Source: Treponema sp.
GTDB taxonomy: Bacteria > Spirochaetota > Spirochaetia > Treponematales > Treponemataceae
Direction: 5' to 3'
Assembly (NCBI GenBank): GCA_017651065.1
Contig: JAGCDP010000024.1
Coordinates: forward strand, 1-64,000
Length of the DNA: 64,000 nucleotides
Shown: piece by piece, positions 17,585 to 27,394 of the stretch
Layout: the number at the start of each line of letters is the position of its first letter
How positions within the stretch are numbered: position 1 is the first letter of the stretch
Notes under the pieces: model-generated
The model's database searches: none
What the model was told of the DNA's origin: nothing
The model's input: only the letters and a program-made list of their open reading frames with translations
Program-made: the position numbers and the translations under genes

Positions 17585-17677
17585 GTCATTGCGAGGAACG
17601 AAGCGACGTGGCCATCCACTCCTTTTATCCTTGTCGATCCACCCATCGTGTCATTGTCGGGCTTGACCCGACAATCT
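17585..17677 (+). repeat. Dispersed repeats: family B (17585-17619) and family C (17650-17677)
   Basis: A B copy (GTCATTGCGAGGAACGAAGC...) and an intact C copy (GTCATTGTCGGGCTTGACCC...GACAATC) lie in the gap after recR. The C copy is a perfect inverted repeat of GTCGGGCTTGACCCGAC type. Confidence 0.85.
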
Positions 17678-17779
17678 TTTTCTTGTAATAACTCCTTTAA
17701 TGGTTTATAATTTACTATCTACAATAAAAAAGTCTTTTAATTGCAAAAATCGTCCAATTTTTTTTATACGAGGTTCAAT

Positions 17780-19615
17780 ATGAAAAAACTCTTTGGGTTT
17801 CTGACTTTATTCCTGTGTTTACTGCTCACAGCATGTAACATGAATCTTCTTTCCGACCGCAGCGGCAGCATCGATTTTTCAATTCCAACAAAAGATATTA
17901 TAGATGCCGCAAATAATTATGCAGCAAGGAATGGAGGAGACCCCGATACCAGCGAATATGTTTTCCTTGTTCAGATAAGGGGAAACAGAAGATATTATGA
18001 TTCGATAATACAGAAAGTAAATGTTTCTATACCAAATCCTGATGAAACTTTGATAATGTCAGAAAACTATTTAAAAGATAACAATAAAATTTTTTCATTT
18101 GACAGAGTTCCAGCCGGACAAACCTATAAGGTAATGTTCAATATGTTTATAACAGATAATAATGGGACACATCTTGTTTTTGCCGGTCATACAGACAAAG
18201 TAAAAGTCAGCGCAGGGAAAACAGCAGAAGCTGGAATAACAGCAAAGAGTTTTAATTCAAGTATAATCACATTTAAAATTATTTATGAAGATGGAAATAG
18301 TGAATCTTTTGAACCTTGGACCTATTGGCAAATACAGGAAGATCAAAATACTGGTGGGCAGATGATAATGTATCCACCTATGACAATGGAATTAAGGAAG
18401 GATTATGGAAAGCTTGTCTATATGGATAAAACCATTAAAGATATTTATTATATCCTTAATCCAGATTCTAATTTTACTGATCCATCATTTGAATTTTCAA
18501 TTCCATATGCCGATCCAAAAATTGAAAATGCAACAAAGTATTATAAGTTAACATTTAATAATAATATTTGTTCAATAAAGAATTTTCTTTCCAGAATATT
18601 AAAAATGCCTGCAGGATCTATACCAAGTGGTTCTGATGGATTAAATACTTTTGGTACCATTAAAATTTCAAATAATAAAATGGCATATAATGAACCTTCG
18701 TCACAATTTATTATTTCATCTTCAGATGAAGTGTTAAATGGAACAATAAATAATCAAACCTGGACTTTCGAATCAAAAACTTGTGGTGATGACACTGTGC
18801 TTATTCACTTAGAGAATATAAGAGATATCCTAAATGATTTACAAAAAAGTTGGACAGGAGCTCTTGTTTTGAAAATGAAAGGTGACAGTGTAATTACAAG
18901 TCAGACAGATTTATATTATAATTTCATATCTGCTGCTTCTCTTTCGGCAATTTCAACTCCAAGTGATCTTTTTGATAGATGCGGAAGCATTAGCCATAAA
19001 GAAGGAGAAAAAAGATATCTTATACCAATAAATGGCGTTGGTGATAATAATTCAAATCTTGCTGTATTTGTAAAATCAACAGCTCCTGATGTTTCTATTT
19101 CTTTTGATATTGAATATGTTCTTTTCCCACCAACATTTAGTACTTATGTATTTGGTATTGGCCGTGAATATTCAGATGGCAGGGAATATCGTTATGAAGT
19201 TATTGAGTCGTTAGGAGTTCCTCCACAGGATAATGGTAATTATGGTGCTACCTTACATGGTGTTTTCTGTAAGTATAATATATCTGGTGGATATTTTAGC
19301 CGCGAACCTATAGAATTAAAAACAGAATTATATGATGCTGCATATTGTGATAATCATGATGATAGTCCGTGGTTTCACCCCTTAAGTAATAATGCTTATG
19401 ATAATCAGATTGAAGGAAATATAAAAGTATTAACGACAGAGGATTCAACTAGCCCAAGATACTATGAATTCAAATATATGCATATTACAAATATTCCAGA
19501 AGTATCAGAAAATTCGCATGATATGAAATTTATGTGTACTGCAGAATGTGATGATCCAAATACTTTGTTAGTTGCAAGGTATTGGGAAACTATTGATTAT
19601 GATTTACCGAACTAA
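17780..19615 (+). CDS. Large hypothetical lipoprotein
   Basis: A 611-residue exported protein with a signal peptide and lipobox LLTAC (Cys19). Most of the chain is polar and beta-rich with many Asn, Asp and Tyr. No domain is recognised. Early strands (YVFLVQIRGNRRYYDSIIQ, IFSFDRVPAGQTYKVMFNM) suggest an Ig-like or prealbumin-like N-terminal domain. The base composition is visibly more AT-rich than its neighbours, so recent acquisition is possible. The start at 17780 has GAGG 8 bases upstream. A surface role is inferred from the lipid anchor only. Confidence 0.65.
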   Translation: MKKLFGFLTLFLCLLLTACNMNLLSDRSGSIDFSIPTKDIIDAANNYAARNGGDPDTSEYVFLVQIRGNRRYYDSIIQKVNVSIPNPDETLIMSENYLKDNNKIFSFDRVPAGQTYKVMFNMFITDNNGTHLVFAGHTDKVKVSAGKTAEAGITAKSFNSSIITFKIIYEDGNSESFEPWTYWQIQEDQNTGGQMIMYPPMTMELRKDYGKLVYMDKTIKDIYYILNPDSNFTDPSFEFSIPYADPKIENATKYYKLTFNNNICSIKNFLSRILKMPAGSIPSGSDGLNTFGTIKISNNKMAYNEPSSQFIISSSDEVLNGTINNQTWTFESKTCGDDTVLIHLENIRDILNDLQKSWTGALVLKMKGDSVITSQTDLYYNFISAASLSAISTPSDLFDRCGSISHKEGEKRYLIPINGVGDNNSNLAVFVKSTAPDVSISFDIEYVLFPPTFSTYVFGIGREYSDGREYRYEVIESLGVPPQDNGNYGATLHGVFCKYNISGGYFSREPIELKTELYDAAYCDNHDDSPWFHPLSNNAYDNQIEGNIKVLTTEDSTSPRYYEFKYMHITNIPEVSENSHDMKFMCTAECDDPNTLLVARYWETIDYDLPN

Positions 19616-19621
19616 TCCCTT

Positions 19622-19810
19622 TTATTCTTTCCCGTCCTGCTTTTCCATAAGCATTTCGGCATCGGCCTTGCCCTGGCGCAGCTCCAGACTTTTATAAGAT
19701 GGCGCGTCCTTTGCGGCAGGGCCTTTTTTTTGCGGTTGCGTCTTGAGAGCCTGCTTCACTGTCCACGAAGAACTTCTGTTCATCATCGAATAGTATTCTT
19801 TGTCGTCCAT
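19622..19810 (-). CDS. Small hypothetical protein
   Basis: A 62-residue hydrophilic frame (MDDKEYYSMMNRSSSWTVKQ...) convergent with the lipoprotein gene. It has a CGGG stretch just before the ATG and TAA at the end. Composition is protein-like (Lys/Gln/Ala-rich helix), and the region is more GC-rich than its surroundings. No family recognised; it could be spurious. Confidence 0.45.
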   Translation of the reverse strand: MDDKEYYSMMNRSSSWTVKQALKTQPQKKGPAAKDAPSYKSLELRQGKADAEMLMEKQDGKE

Positions 19811-19977
19811 ACCCGTATTTTAGCACATATATTTCTCTTTGTTTATATACAAAATAAAATTAGAAAATTGAAAATTATAAGCTTCAACAAAAAAATACCA
19901 AACCCCAGATCCAATTACACAATTTTATTTTTCTGTGCTATAATAAATATTATTTTGATTTTTTTTAGGAGAAATAT

Positions 19978-21501
19978 ATGGACTTAATGAAGCTTCAGAA
20001 CGGAAGTGACGTACGCGGTGTTGCCGTAGCAGGTGTGGAAGGAGAAAACGTAAACCTCACTCCCGAAATTGCATCAAAAATAGGCTGTGCCTTTGTAAGC
20101 TGGCTTAGCAAAAAAACAAAAAAATCAGCTGGAGAATTGACAATTGGTGTAGGCCGCGATTCCCGTGTTTCAGGGCCTGCTCTTGCAGATGGACTCATCG
20201 CAGGAATCCTTAGCACAGGTGCAAAAGTTGTAAACTGTAACATGGCAACAACTCCTGCAATGTTCATGTCTATTGTTTTTGAACAGTCTAAATACGACGG
20301 CTCTGCAATGATTACTGCAAGCCATCTTCCATATAACCGAAACGGAATTAAATTCTTCGATGCCGACGGAGGCCTTGAACACGAAGATATTACCGATATT
20401 CTGGAAATTGCAACTCAGCTTCCTGAAGATTATGTTGAAAACACAGTAAACAATGCCGCAGTAAAAATGGTTCCTTCTTTTGATCTGCTTGGAGTTTACG
20501 GCGCTTATCTTAAAGATAAAATTGCTGCTGCCCTTGCAGGTCTTGGTAAAGGTGACAAGCCTTTGAGCGGTCTTCACATTGTAGTAGACAGCGGTAACGG
20601 TGCAAGCGGATTTTTTGTAGACAAAATCCTTCAGCCACTTGGTGCCGACACAACAGGAAGCCAGTTCCTTGAGCCGGACGGAATGTTCCCTAACCATATT
20701 CCAAACCCTGAAAACAAACAGGCCATGGAAGCAATCCGTTCTGCAGTTCTTGCAAACAAAGCCGACCTTGGTTTGATTTTTGATACAGACGTTGACCGTA
20801 TGAGTGCCGTTTTGAGTGATGGCAGCGAAGTAAACCGCGATTCAATTATTGCCATGATTGCTGCAATCCTTGCTCCTGAATATCCGGGTTCAACAATCAT
20901 TACAGACAGTGTTACAAGTGACCGCCTTACATACTTTTTGCAGGATGTTCTTGGTCTTAAGCATTTGTGCTACATGCGCGGTTATAAAAATGTTATCAAC
21001 AAGCAGAAGGAATTGAACGCCGCAGGAACTGTTGCTCCTCTTGCAATGGAAACTTCCGGTCACGGTGCCCTTAAAGATAATTACTTTCTTGATGACGGTG
21101 CCTTCCTTGCAGTAAAGCTTGTTATTGCTTTAGCACAGGCAGCCGCTACAGGCAAAAAACTCGACAGCTTGATTGAAAAGCTTCCTCCTCTTGTAGAAGA
21201 AGGTGAGTACCGCTTTAAGATTGCCGGAGATGATTTTAAGGAATACGGTAAGGGCGTGCTTGAAGAGTTCAAAAAACGCGCCGCTGCAGCCGGTTACGAA
21301 ATGCCACAGTCTTACGAAGGTGTGCGCCTTTCATTCAAGGGTGAAGATATTCAGGGCTGGATGTTACTTCGTCTGAGCCTCCACGATCCTGTTATGCCGC
21401 TTAATATTGAAGGTGGCCGCAAAGGCGATTTACCAAAGCTCGTAGAAATTGCCAAAAAACTGACAGACGGATTTGACAGATTAGACAGGTCTTGCTTATG
21501 A
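19978..21501 (+). CDS. Phosphoglucomutase/phosphomannomutase family protein
   Basis: A 507-residue alpha-D-phosphohexomutase that moves phosphate between C1 and C6 of a hexose. The phosphoserine loop is MITASHLPYNRNG (Ser115), the metal loop FDTDVDRM (near 265), a sugar-binding loop ETSGHGA (near 360), and the C-terminal phosphate-binding loop falls in LSLHDPVMPLNIEGG. AGGAGAAATAT precedes the ATG. The first residues (QNGSDVRGVAVAG) match the family. The stop overlaps the sirtuin gene start (ATGA). Whether glucose or mannose phosphate is preferred cannot be told. Confidence 0.9.
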   Translation: MDLMKLQNGSDVRGVAVAGVEGENVNLTPEIASKIGCAFVSWLSKKTKKSAGELTIGVGRDSRVSGPALADGLIAGILSTGAKVVNCNMATTPAMFMSIVFEQSKYDGSAMITASHLPYNRNGIKFFDADGGLEHEDITDILEIATQLPEDYVENTVNNAAVKMVPSFDLLGVYGAYLKDKIAAALAGLGKGDKPLSGLHIVVDSGNGASGFFVDKILQPLGADTTGSQFLEPDGMFPNHIPNPENKQAMEAIRSAVLANKADLGLIFDTDVDRMSAVLSDGSEVNRDSIIAMIAAILAPEYPGSTIITDSVTSDRLTYFLQDVLGLKHLCYMRGYKNVINKQKELNAAGTVAPLAMETSGHGALKDNYFLDDGAFLAVKLVIALAQAAATGKKLDSLIEKLPPLVEEGEYRFKIAGDDFKEYGKGVLEEFKKRAAAAGYEMPQSYEGVRLSFKGEDIQGWMLLRLSLHDPVMPLNIEGGRKGDLPKLVEIAKKLTDGFDRLDRSCL

Positions 21502-22235
21502 ACGAAAAAATCTCCCAGCTCCAGAAAATAATCGACGAGTCAAAAAACATCGTCTTCTTTGGCGGTGCGGGCGTTTCAACAGAATCAGGAATCCCGGACT
21601 TCCGCAGCGTAGACGGTCTTTACAACCAGCAGTGGAAATATCCTCCGGAAACAATCATAAGTCATTCATTTTATGTGCACGACCCAGTAGAGTTCTACCG
21701 TTTTTACAGAGCCAAACTGCTCCCGACAGGTTTTGAACCAAATGCAGCTCACTACAAGCTTGCAGAACTGGAAGCTGCCGGTAAGCTCAAAGCAGTTGTT
21801 ACTCAGAATATAGACGGTCTGCACCAGAAAGCAGGCAGCAAGGTAGTCTACGAACTCCACGGCAGCACCCTGCGCAATTACTGTACAGGCTGTGGCAAAT
21901 TCTACGACGACAAATTTATTGCTGATAGTGAAAACGCTCCGGACAAACTTCCTCGTTGTACAGAATGCGGCGGCCTTGTAAAACCGGACGTTGTTTTATA
22001 TGAAGAAGGCCTCGACGACAACGTAATCCGTGGTGCTGTTAATGCAATTTCTGCTGCAGACACCCTTATTATTGGAGGAACTTCTCTGGTAGTTTATCCT
22101 GCTGCATCTTTTGTAGATTATTTTCATGGGAAGAATCTTGTACTGCTTAATAAGTCTGCAACTTCTAAGGATAATTATGCTACCCTGGTAATTCACGAGC
22201 CTATTGGCCAGGTTCTGAGTCAGATAAAAGTGTAA
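21498..22235 (+). CDS. cobB: NAD-dependent protein deacylase, Sir2 family
   Basis: A 245-residue sirtuin that removes acyl groups from lysines using NAD. The motifs are GAGVSTESGIPDFRS, TQNIDGLHQKAGS, and the catalytic His in ELHGS. The zinc site is CTGC...CTEC. The C-terminal GTSLVVYPAAS completes the NAD pocket. Its ATG overlaps the mutase stop, so expression is coupled. It ends by overlapping 35 bases of the convergent UPF0489-like gene. The Ala/Tyr/Arg pattern that would decide deacetylase against desuccinylase was not assigned. Confidence 0.93.
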   Translation: MNEKISQLQKIIDESKNIVFFGGAGVSTESGIPDFRSVDGLYNQQWKYPPETIISHSFYVHDPVEFYRFYRAKLLPTGFEPNAAHYKLAELEAAGKLKAVVTQNIDGLHQKAGSKVVYELHGSTLRNYCTGCGKFYDDKFIADSENAPDKLPRCTECGGLVKPDVVLYEEGLDDNVIRGAVNAISAADTLIIGGTSLVVYPAASFVDYFHGKNLVLLNKSATSKDNYATLVIHEPIGQVLSQIKV

Positions 22236-23658
22236 AGGTTATAGTCCTGGCTCGGAAATATTTGTTGTCAGGATTCTTCCAGCCTTCCAGTCCCAGGCCT
22301 GCCTTATTAGAAAGTCTTTGTAAAAATTCCTCTTTTGAATATTCCCTTTCAAGTGCAATTGCAGCCTGAAGAAGTGTTATTTCTCCGTCCGGGGTCTGCA
22401 GTAAAAGACTGTGCAAGCCCGGTTCAAAATCAAGACTCAAAGACATTTCTTCCCATTCATCAAAAATCGAAAGATTTATAAAAAGCTCGTCTTTCTCTTC
22501 TTCAACAATATCCGGGTAACGCGGGTCAGTAATTGCTTCCTTTGTGCAATATTGAACTGCTGCAGGGATATCATCAAATACAACACCCCTGTATAAAGCA
22601 AGGCAGCCCCTGTCTACATCTTTGTTTCTAAAGCGTACTGCCAGTCCATAAGTTTTTTCTTGTTTCTGTAGAACCTGCTTTGGTGTCGCAAAATCTGTTC
22701 CATTAAAATACTGCTGCATGCTTGTTTTTGAAAGCCGGCATAAATCGTCAAGCAATTCGTAAGAAAACTTATTCTTTAGCTTAGCAAGCCCCTCGTCATT
22801 CCAGCTCTTTATAATTGTTTCTGCCAGAGAATTTCCCGCTTTGATTTTTTTCTGCTTTAAAGCAGTAACTACAGAGTCTGGAGCATTCTGCCACAGGTAG
22901 GCACCCTTATAAAAAGCAGCCTGTGATTTTTTGAATTCAAAAGGAAGCTTTTGCCAAAGTTCATGGGCGGCCTGTTCTTCCTTGCTTTCTTCGGCTTCTC
23001 CAAAACTTCCGCTTTCTAAAAACCACACAGCCCTATTCTTATAGCCTTTGATAAATTGTTCAAACCAGGTCCAGGCTTCTTGAGGTTTGGGCTGGTAGGC
23101 TGCAGAAAAAGCCAGTGTTAAAAGTTCTGGCTTCTGCTTTTGTATCCATTTGCTCAGTTCATCAACAAAAAGCTTGGGGTCATCACCCGGGTCTTTTGTA
23201 AAAACATCAAAATCAAGAGTAATGACAAAGGGACTATTTATTTTGCGTTTTTGTAAATCATACCAGTCAACAAGTTCAACAGCCTGCTTTATTTTTTCTA
23301 CTGTTTGTGGATAGGAATTCTGCAGACTGCGATCCAGCCAATCCATACGGGAATTTCTGTTAGGCAGTAAAAGCTTTTTTCCCGAAAGCCAGATAACCTT
23401 TTCAAGATAATTTTCTTCAATCAGTTTTCCAACCCAATTATAGCTTGTAAGTTCATTTGTGTCGGAGTTAATATCATGATGATAATCAAGCAGCACTAAA
23501 GTTATAGGGCCCTGAGCCTGTGCAAAAGCCTTTACATAATCATAAGAAAGCCCGTGTCTGTCGTGTACATGTATTTGTGTTTGTCTCTTGCCGCAGGAAG
23601 AAAAACATATCGGACTTAGCAAAAGAACAAAAAATGTAAGGACAATTTTCTTTTTCAT
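22201..23658 (-). CDS. Lipoprotein with UPF0489-like domain
   Basis: A 485-residue exported protein with lipobox FSSC (Cys22). The N-terminal half has an arginase-like UPF0489 pattern: HDRHGLSYDYVKAF, VLLDYHHDINSD and FVITLDFDVF, with His and Asp residues placed like metal ligands. The remainder is helical and unassigned. Residues 46-51 (AQAQGP) are encoded by a sequence resembling family A (CCCTGAGCCTGTGCAAAAG), possibly a decayed copy. The gene overlaps the sirtuin gene tail to tail and ends in TAG. Enzymatic activity is inference. Confidence 0.65.
   Translation of the reverse strand: MKKKIVLTFFVLLLSPICFSSCGKRQTQIHVHDRHGLSYDYVKAFAQAQGPITLVLLDYHHDINSDTNELTSYNWVGKLIEENYLEKVIWLSGKKLLLPNRNSRMDWLDRSLQNSYPQTVEKIKQAVELVDWYDLQKRKINSPFVITLDFDVFTKDPGDDPKLFVDELSKWIQKQKPELLTLAFSAAYQPKPQEAWTWFEQFIKGYKNRAVWFLESGSFGEAEESKEEQAAHELWQKLPFEFKKSQAAFYKGAYLWQNAPDSVVTALKQKKIKAGNSLAETIIKSWNDEGLAKLKNKFSYELLDDLCRLSKTSMQQYFNGTDFATPKQVLQKQEKTYGLAVRFRNKDVDRGCLALYRGVVFDDIPAAVQYCTKEAITDPRYPDIVEEEKDELFINLSIFDEWEEMSLSLDFEPGLHSLLLQTPDGEITLLQAAIALEREYSKEEFLQRLSNKAGLGLEGWKNPDNKYFRARTITFTLLSDSEPGQ
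23507..23530 (+). repeat. Possible decayed family A repeat within the UPF0489-like gene
   Basis: GGGCCCTGAGCCTGTGCAAA... shares its first 16 bases with family A copies, then diverges (GCAAAAG in place of CGAAGGG). Confidence 0.4.
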
Positions 23659-23711
23659 CGGCTTAATTATCGCATATAGACAGTCAATTTGAAAAGTATC
23701 ATACTACAATT

Positions 23712-26411
23712 ATGAAAAAGAATTTTTATTTTTTAATGTTTACATTTATTTTGGTTTCTTTGTTTTCCTGTAAAAAGCAGAAGGAACAGGAAGTCGTTGA
23801 AGAACCTCAGACAAGTATTGTTCAGGAGGAAGTTCCTCCACAGCCCCTTGAGCCGGAGCCTGCTAAGCCAAGACATGTCAGTTTTGATGCTGCTTATAAT
23901 TTTGTAGATCAGGAGCTTTCATTAACTGCTTTTCATACAGATGCTCACAGCGAATTTCTTGATGACCCTATGGTCTTTATGGAAATTCCTAATCAGGGAA
24001 TTGAGGAAGGCAAGACAGCGGTTGTAGCCAGTTATGTGTGTATGCTTTATCCGGATGAGGCTTTTACCTTTAAGGGAGGAGGTGAGGCTTTAATAAATCC
24101 GAATATAGATTCTCTGGGAGTTCCGGTTCCTTTTGGCACAATCGTTCAAATAGAAAAAAAACTTGATAATTACGAAGAAATAAATGCTTATGCACAGCGC
24201 ATGTTCAATTTTCAGGATAACTGGAATTGGTTTTACTATGTAAAATATGGTGATACCCAAGGTTGGGTTTATGGTGCCGATTTGTATGGAATTAACGATA
24301 CAATAGAAAACAACAGGGTTTCTGCAATGCTTTATCAGACCAAGGGAAAGTTTGAAGAATTCTATCCGGTTACAGGTTATATAGCACTTGAAGAAAATGT
24401 CATGACAAGTCTTGAAAATAATAAACTTGCCATTCAGCAGGTAACTCCTGAGTCTTATGTTTCCATAGATGATATGGTGGATTTATACAGAAATTTGCAG
24501 CGTAAAAAGAATCTTCCTGTTTTTATAACAACAGATTTTGCAGCTCATTGTCAGCATTTGATTTTTGACCGCATGCTTCAGTATACAGAAGAAGAATACT
24601 TCCTTCCTGCAATGAGTGAGCTTACAGATGCTTTTATTACTGCCTTGGAAAAACGTATCGATGCCCCTGCTGATGTTCGTGAAAAAGCCATTCAATATTT
24701 TCAGGTGCCACAGCTTATTATGAAGACTGCCCCTTCAGTAGAAGGAGACGGTTCTTATTATAGTCCTATTGTATATGTTGATCAGTCTACTGATGCCATA
24801 AATGAAATTCTTTCACAGTATCCTGCTGCTGTTCAGACCGATTACAAAAGCATAATGAGTGCAGCGCCTGGCACAGAAGAAATCTTTCAGGAAGACGAGG
24901 ATTTTTCACAATATAAGCCACGCGGGCATTATACAAAAAACGGTTTGCTTGAAACTTATTTCCGTGCTCAGATGTGGTATGGTCATCTTCATTTTTCAAT
25001 TGCAAAGCCAAAGAGTGGACAGACTCTTCCTCAGGCAATTCTGGACAAGGAAGCTGCAATGATGCTTATTGTTGATACGGTTCAGAAAGATGATACTTTG
25101 TATTATATGTGGTCGGAACTTTTTGAGCCTATAACAGCCCTTATAGGTATGTCTGATGATTTGAGTTTTTATGATATCTGTCCTCTTTGGAAAGACCAGA
25201 ATGTTACAGATTTTTCACAATGGGCTTCGGATCAGAATAATCTTCATTCATTTATGAGTCTTTGTGCCGCCACTCTGCGTCCTCCTGCAATAAGCGGACA
25301 GTCAGTATTCAATATGTATTCCGAGCAGGATGAAGAAACAGGTATGCCAAGTGTTCCTATGGGCTGGAGACTTTTTGGGCAGCGTTTTACTTATGATTCT
25401 TTTGTTCATGAAAAAGTTTCTCCTCCTCGGCTTCTGTCCCGGGATTTTGTAAGAGGACTTGATATAATGAAGGCCTTTGGTTCTAAAACAGCAGAAGCCC
25501 TGCTTGCTAAAACAGACTATCAGACTATGCCGGGGTTAAAAGAAGTCCTCGATTCCTTTGAAACAGAAATTGCTGCTTATGACTCTTCCTTCTGGAATCA
25601 AAGCTATTATAATCAGGTTTTGTATCAGGTAAAAACTCAGGCAACCTTTGAACAGGGGGCAGGTTTTTATTTTACAGAAACTCCTGCCTGGAATATAAAA
25701 TCTCAGCTTGCAGCACATGGAACCTGGGCCGAGCTCAGGCATGATACAATCCTTTATGTAAAGCAGACTGCCGCAGAACGTGCCGGTGACGGAGATTTTG
25801 ATCCAACCTTCAGAACAGAGCCGCTTCCAAAGCCTGTTCATTATGTAGAGCCAAATGTTCCTTTCTGGGAAGGTTCAGTTAATTCTGTTGCTAATTTAAT
25901 AAAGATTTATAATTTCTATGGACTTCTTGATTCTGATTCCGAAAGAACTCTCAATAGTCTTATGGAAATGTATCAGCGTCTGCTTGCTATTTCTAAACAG
26001 GAGGCACAGAACCTTCCGATTTCCCAAAGTGATAATGACTGGCTGCCTACAGTTGCTTCTTCTTTTGGAAATTTAGTTATGGTTCATAACAGAAACGGTT
26101 ATATTTCTGATAACGATTTGCTCAAGATGGCCTGTATTGCAGATGTTTTTACCAATAATGATTATGGCGCTTGTCTTGAGGTGGGAGTTGCTGTTCCATT
26201 TAGATTGTATATTCCGCTTAACGATTCTCAGGGTGGAAAAAGAATTGCAATCGGCTATGGCTTTAGTTATGTTGAATTCTTACAGTCCGCTGAGGATCGT
26301 ATGACAGATGAACAATGGAAGACAATTGTATATAAAACTCATAAGGATAACTTAGATGAATATATGCCTTTCTGGGAAAAAGAATGTATATTAGACGCAA
26401 CAAAATTCTAA
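23712..26411 (+). CDS. DUF3160-domain lipoprotein with SH3-like region
   Basis: An 899-residue exported protein with lipobox LFSC (Cys20) and a Pro/Glu-rich linker (PPQPLEPEPAKP). Residues about 100-200 hold an SH3-like segment (VPVPFGTIVQIEKKL ... TQGWVYGADLYG). The large remainder matches DUF3160 in features such as LPVFITTDFAAHCQHLIFDR and ETYFRAQMWYGHLHFS. Its 3' end overlaps the Memo-type gene by 28 bases, so the two are coupled. DUF3160 has no established function. Located at the cell envelope by its signal. Confidence 0.75.
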   Translation: MKKNFYFLMFTFILVSLFSCKKQKEQEVVEEPQTSIVQEEVPPQPLEPEPAKPRHVSFDAAYNFVDQELSLTAFHTDAHSEFLDDPMVFMEIPNQGIEEGKTAVVASYVCMLYPDEAFTFKGGGEALINPNIDSLGVPVPFGTIVQIEKKLDNYEEINAYAQRMFNFQDNWNWFYYVKYGDTQGWVYGADLYGINDTIENNRVSAMLYQTKGKFEEFYPVTGYIALEENVMTSLENNKLAIQQVTPESYVSIDDMVDLYRNLQRKKNLPVFITTDFAAHCQHLIFDRMLQYTEEEYFLPAMSELTDAFITALEKRIDAPADVREKAIQYFQVPQLIMKTAPSVEGDGSYYSPIVYVDQSTDAINEILSQYPAAVQTDYKSIMSAAPGTEEIFQEDEDFSQYKPRGHYTKNGLLETYFRAQMWYGHLHFSIAKPKSGQTLPQAILDKEAAMMLIVDTVQKDDTLYYMWSELFEPITALIGMSDDLSFYDICPLWKDQNVTDFSQWASDQNNLHSFMSLCAATLRPPAISGQSVFNMYSEQDEETGMPSVPMGWRLFGQRFTYDSFVHEKVSPPRLLSRDFVRGLDIMKAFGSKTAEALLAKTDYQTMPGLKEVLDSFETEIAAYDSSFWNQSYYNQVLYQVKTQATFEQGAGFYFTETPAWNIKSQLAAHGTWAELRHDTILYVKQTAAERAGDGDFDPTFRTEPLPKPVHYVEPNVPFWEGSVNSVANLIKIYNFYGLLDSDSERTLNSLMEMYQRLLAISKQEAQNLPISQSDNDWLPTVASSFGNLVMVHNRNGYISDNDLLKMACIADVFTNNDYGACLEVGVAVPFRLYIPLNDSQGGKRIAIGYGFSYVEFLQSAEDRMTDEQWKTIVYKTHKDNLDEYMPFWEKECILDATKF

Positions 26412-27265
26412 TATTTCCCTTAGCTTTAATTGTCCTTTTTGTTGACTCCGGTATTTGCGGCTGCAAAAAGCAAGAGGGGCAGCTTATAAAGACCTGGGAT
26501 TATCTTGGAGAGCCTGTTCCCATACAAGTGTCTTGGCCAGATATAGAGGCATTACCGCCAAAGAAGGCACTGGTTTGGGGAGGAACGGTGAGTCATCATC
26601 TTCTTGCAGATAAACAGATAGACCGCTGGTTTTATGAAATAGCGCAAAACCGGAAGGTAGAAACTTTTTTTATTATTTCTCCTTCGCATTACGGACTTTC
26701 AACTCAGGAATGGTCGCTTGATGATTGTATCTGGCAGACAAAAAGCGGAATGGTTTATACGAATCAGAAGGAAGAAAAGGCCCTGGCAGAAAAGCTTGGC
26801 GTACAATATGACAGTCAGGTTTTTCCGGATGAACATGGAATTAATACCCTTATTCCATATATTTCGCGGTATTTTCCAAAGGCCAGGGTTTGTGTAATTA
26901 CAGTTTATGGGGAGCCTCCTCTGAACCAGAAAAATGCACAAAAGCTTGCCGATGCCCTGCAGCCCTATTTTACTCAGAAGGAAAAGAAGAAAAATTTTCT
27001 TTTGATTTCTACAGACTTTGCACATCATGGAAATCTTGAGGGAACTGAGTTTAAGGACAAGCGCAGTCGTGAGTTTTTTAATAATCCGTCTGATTCAAGC
27101 TGGGTTTTCTGTGGCTGCGATAACCGTCCCGGAGTTTATGTGCTTTCTCGTTTTCTTACAAAACAGACAAAATCAGCAGTGCTTTTTCATACAAACTCTT
27201 ATGAGCTTTCCGGCTTTGATGAAGATGATATAACAAGTTATTTTTTCAGTTTTTTTTACGATTAG
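26384..27265 (+). CDS. Exported Memo-family (AmmeMemoRadiSam system protein B-like) lipoprotein
   Basis: A 293-residue protein with a Memo domain behind a signal peptide ending in GICGC (Cys26-27). Memo landmarks are present in altered form: GTVSHHLLA, SPSHYG, DEHGIN, STDFAHHG and FCGCDNRPG. Memo proteins are metal or redox-linked and are normally cytosolic, so the lipid anchor is unusual. The start overlaps the DUF3160 gene. No AMMECR1 or radical-SAM partner lies nearby. It ends with TAG. Function unknown. Confidence 0.75.
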   Translation: MYIRRNKILIFPLALIVLFVDSGICGCKKQEGQLIKTWDYLGEPVPIQVSWPDIEALPPKKALVWGGTVSHHLLADKQIDRWFYEIAQNRKVETFFIISPSHYGLSTQEWSLDDCIWQTKSGMVYTNQKEEKALAEKLGVQYDSQVFPDEHGINTLIPYISRYFPKARVCVITVYGEPPLNQKNAQKLADALQPYFTQKEKKKNFLLISTDFAHHGNLEGTEFKDKRSREFFNNPSDSSWVFCGCDNRPGVYVLSRFLTKQTKSAVLFHTNSYELSGFDEDDITSYFFSFFYD

Positions 27266-27341
27266 GTTTATACAAAAAAAATCTATATTTATACAAAAAT
27301 TTCTCTCGCATTTTTTCTATAATCTGATATAATATATTTTA

Positions 27342-27356
27342 GTAAATCGTTTAACC
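27342..27356 (+). promoter_or_regulatory. Candidate LacI-type operator upstream of GH51 gene
   Basis: GTAAATCGTTTAACC is a near-palindrome with a central CG. It follows a TATAAT at 27328-27333 by 8 bases, so it would sit at the transcription start. Closely related sites precede the GH43 gene (36104-36118) and the esterase gene at 40296 (40261-40275). Confidence 0.45.
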
Positions 27357-27394
27357 TATTGGAGCAGAAATCCGTGGGTTTGGAGGACTTTTTT

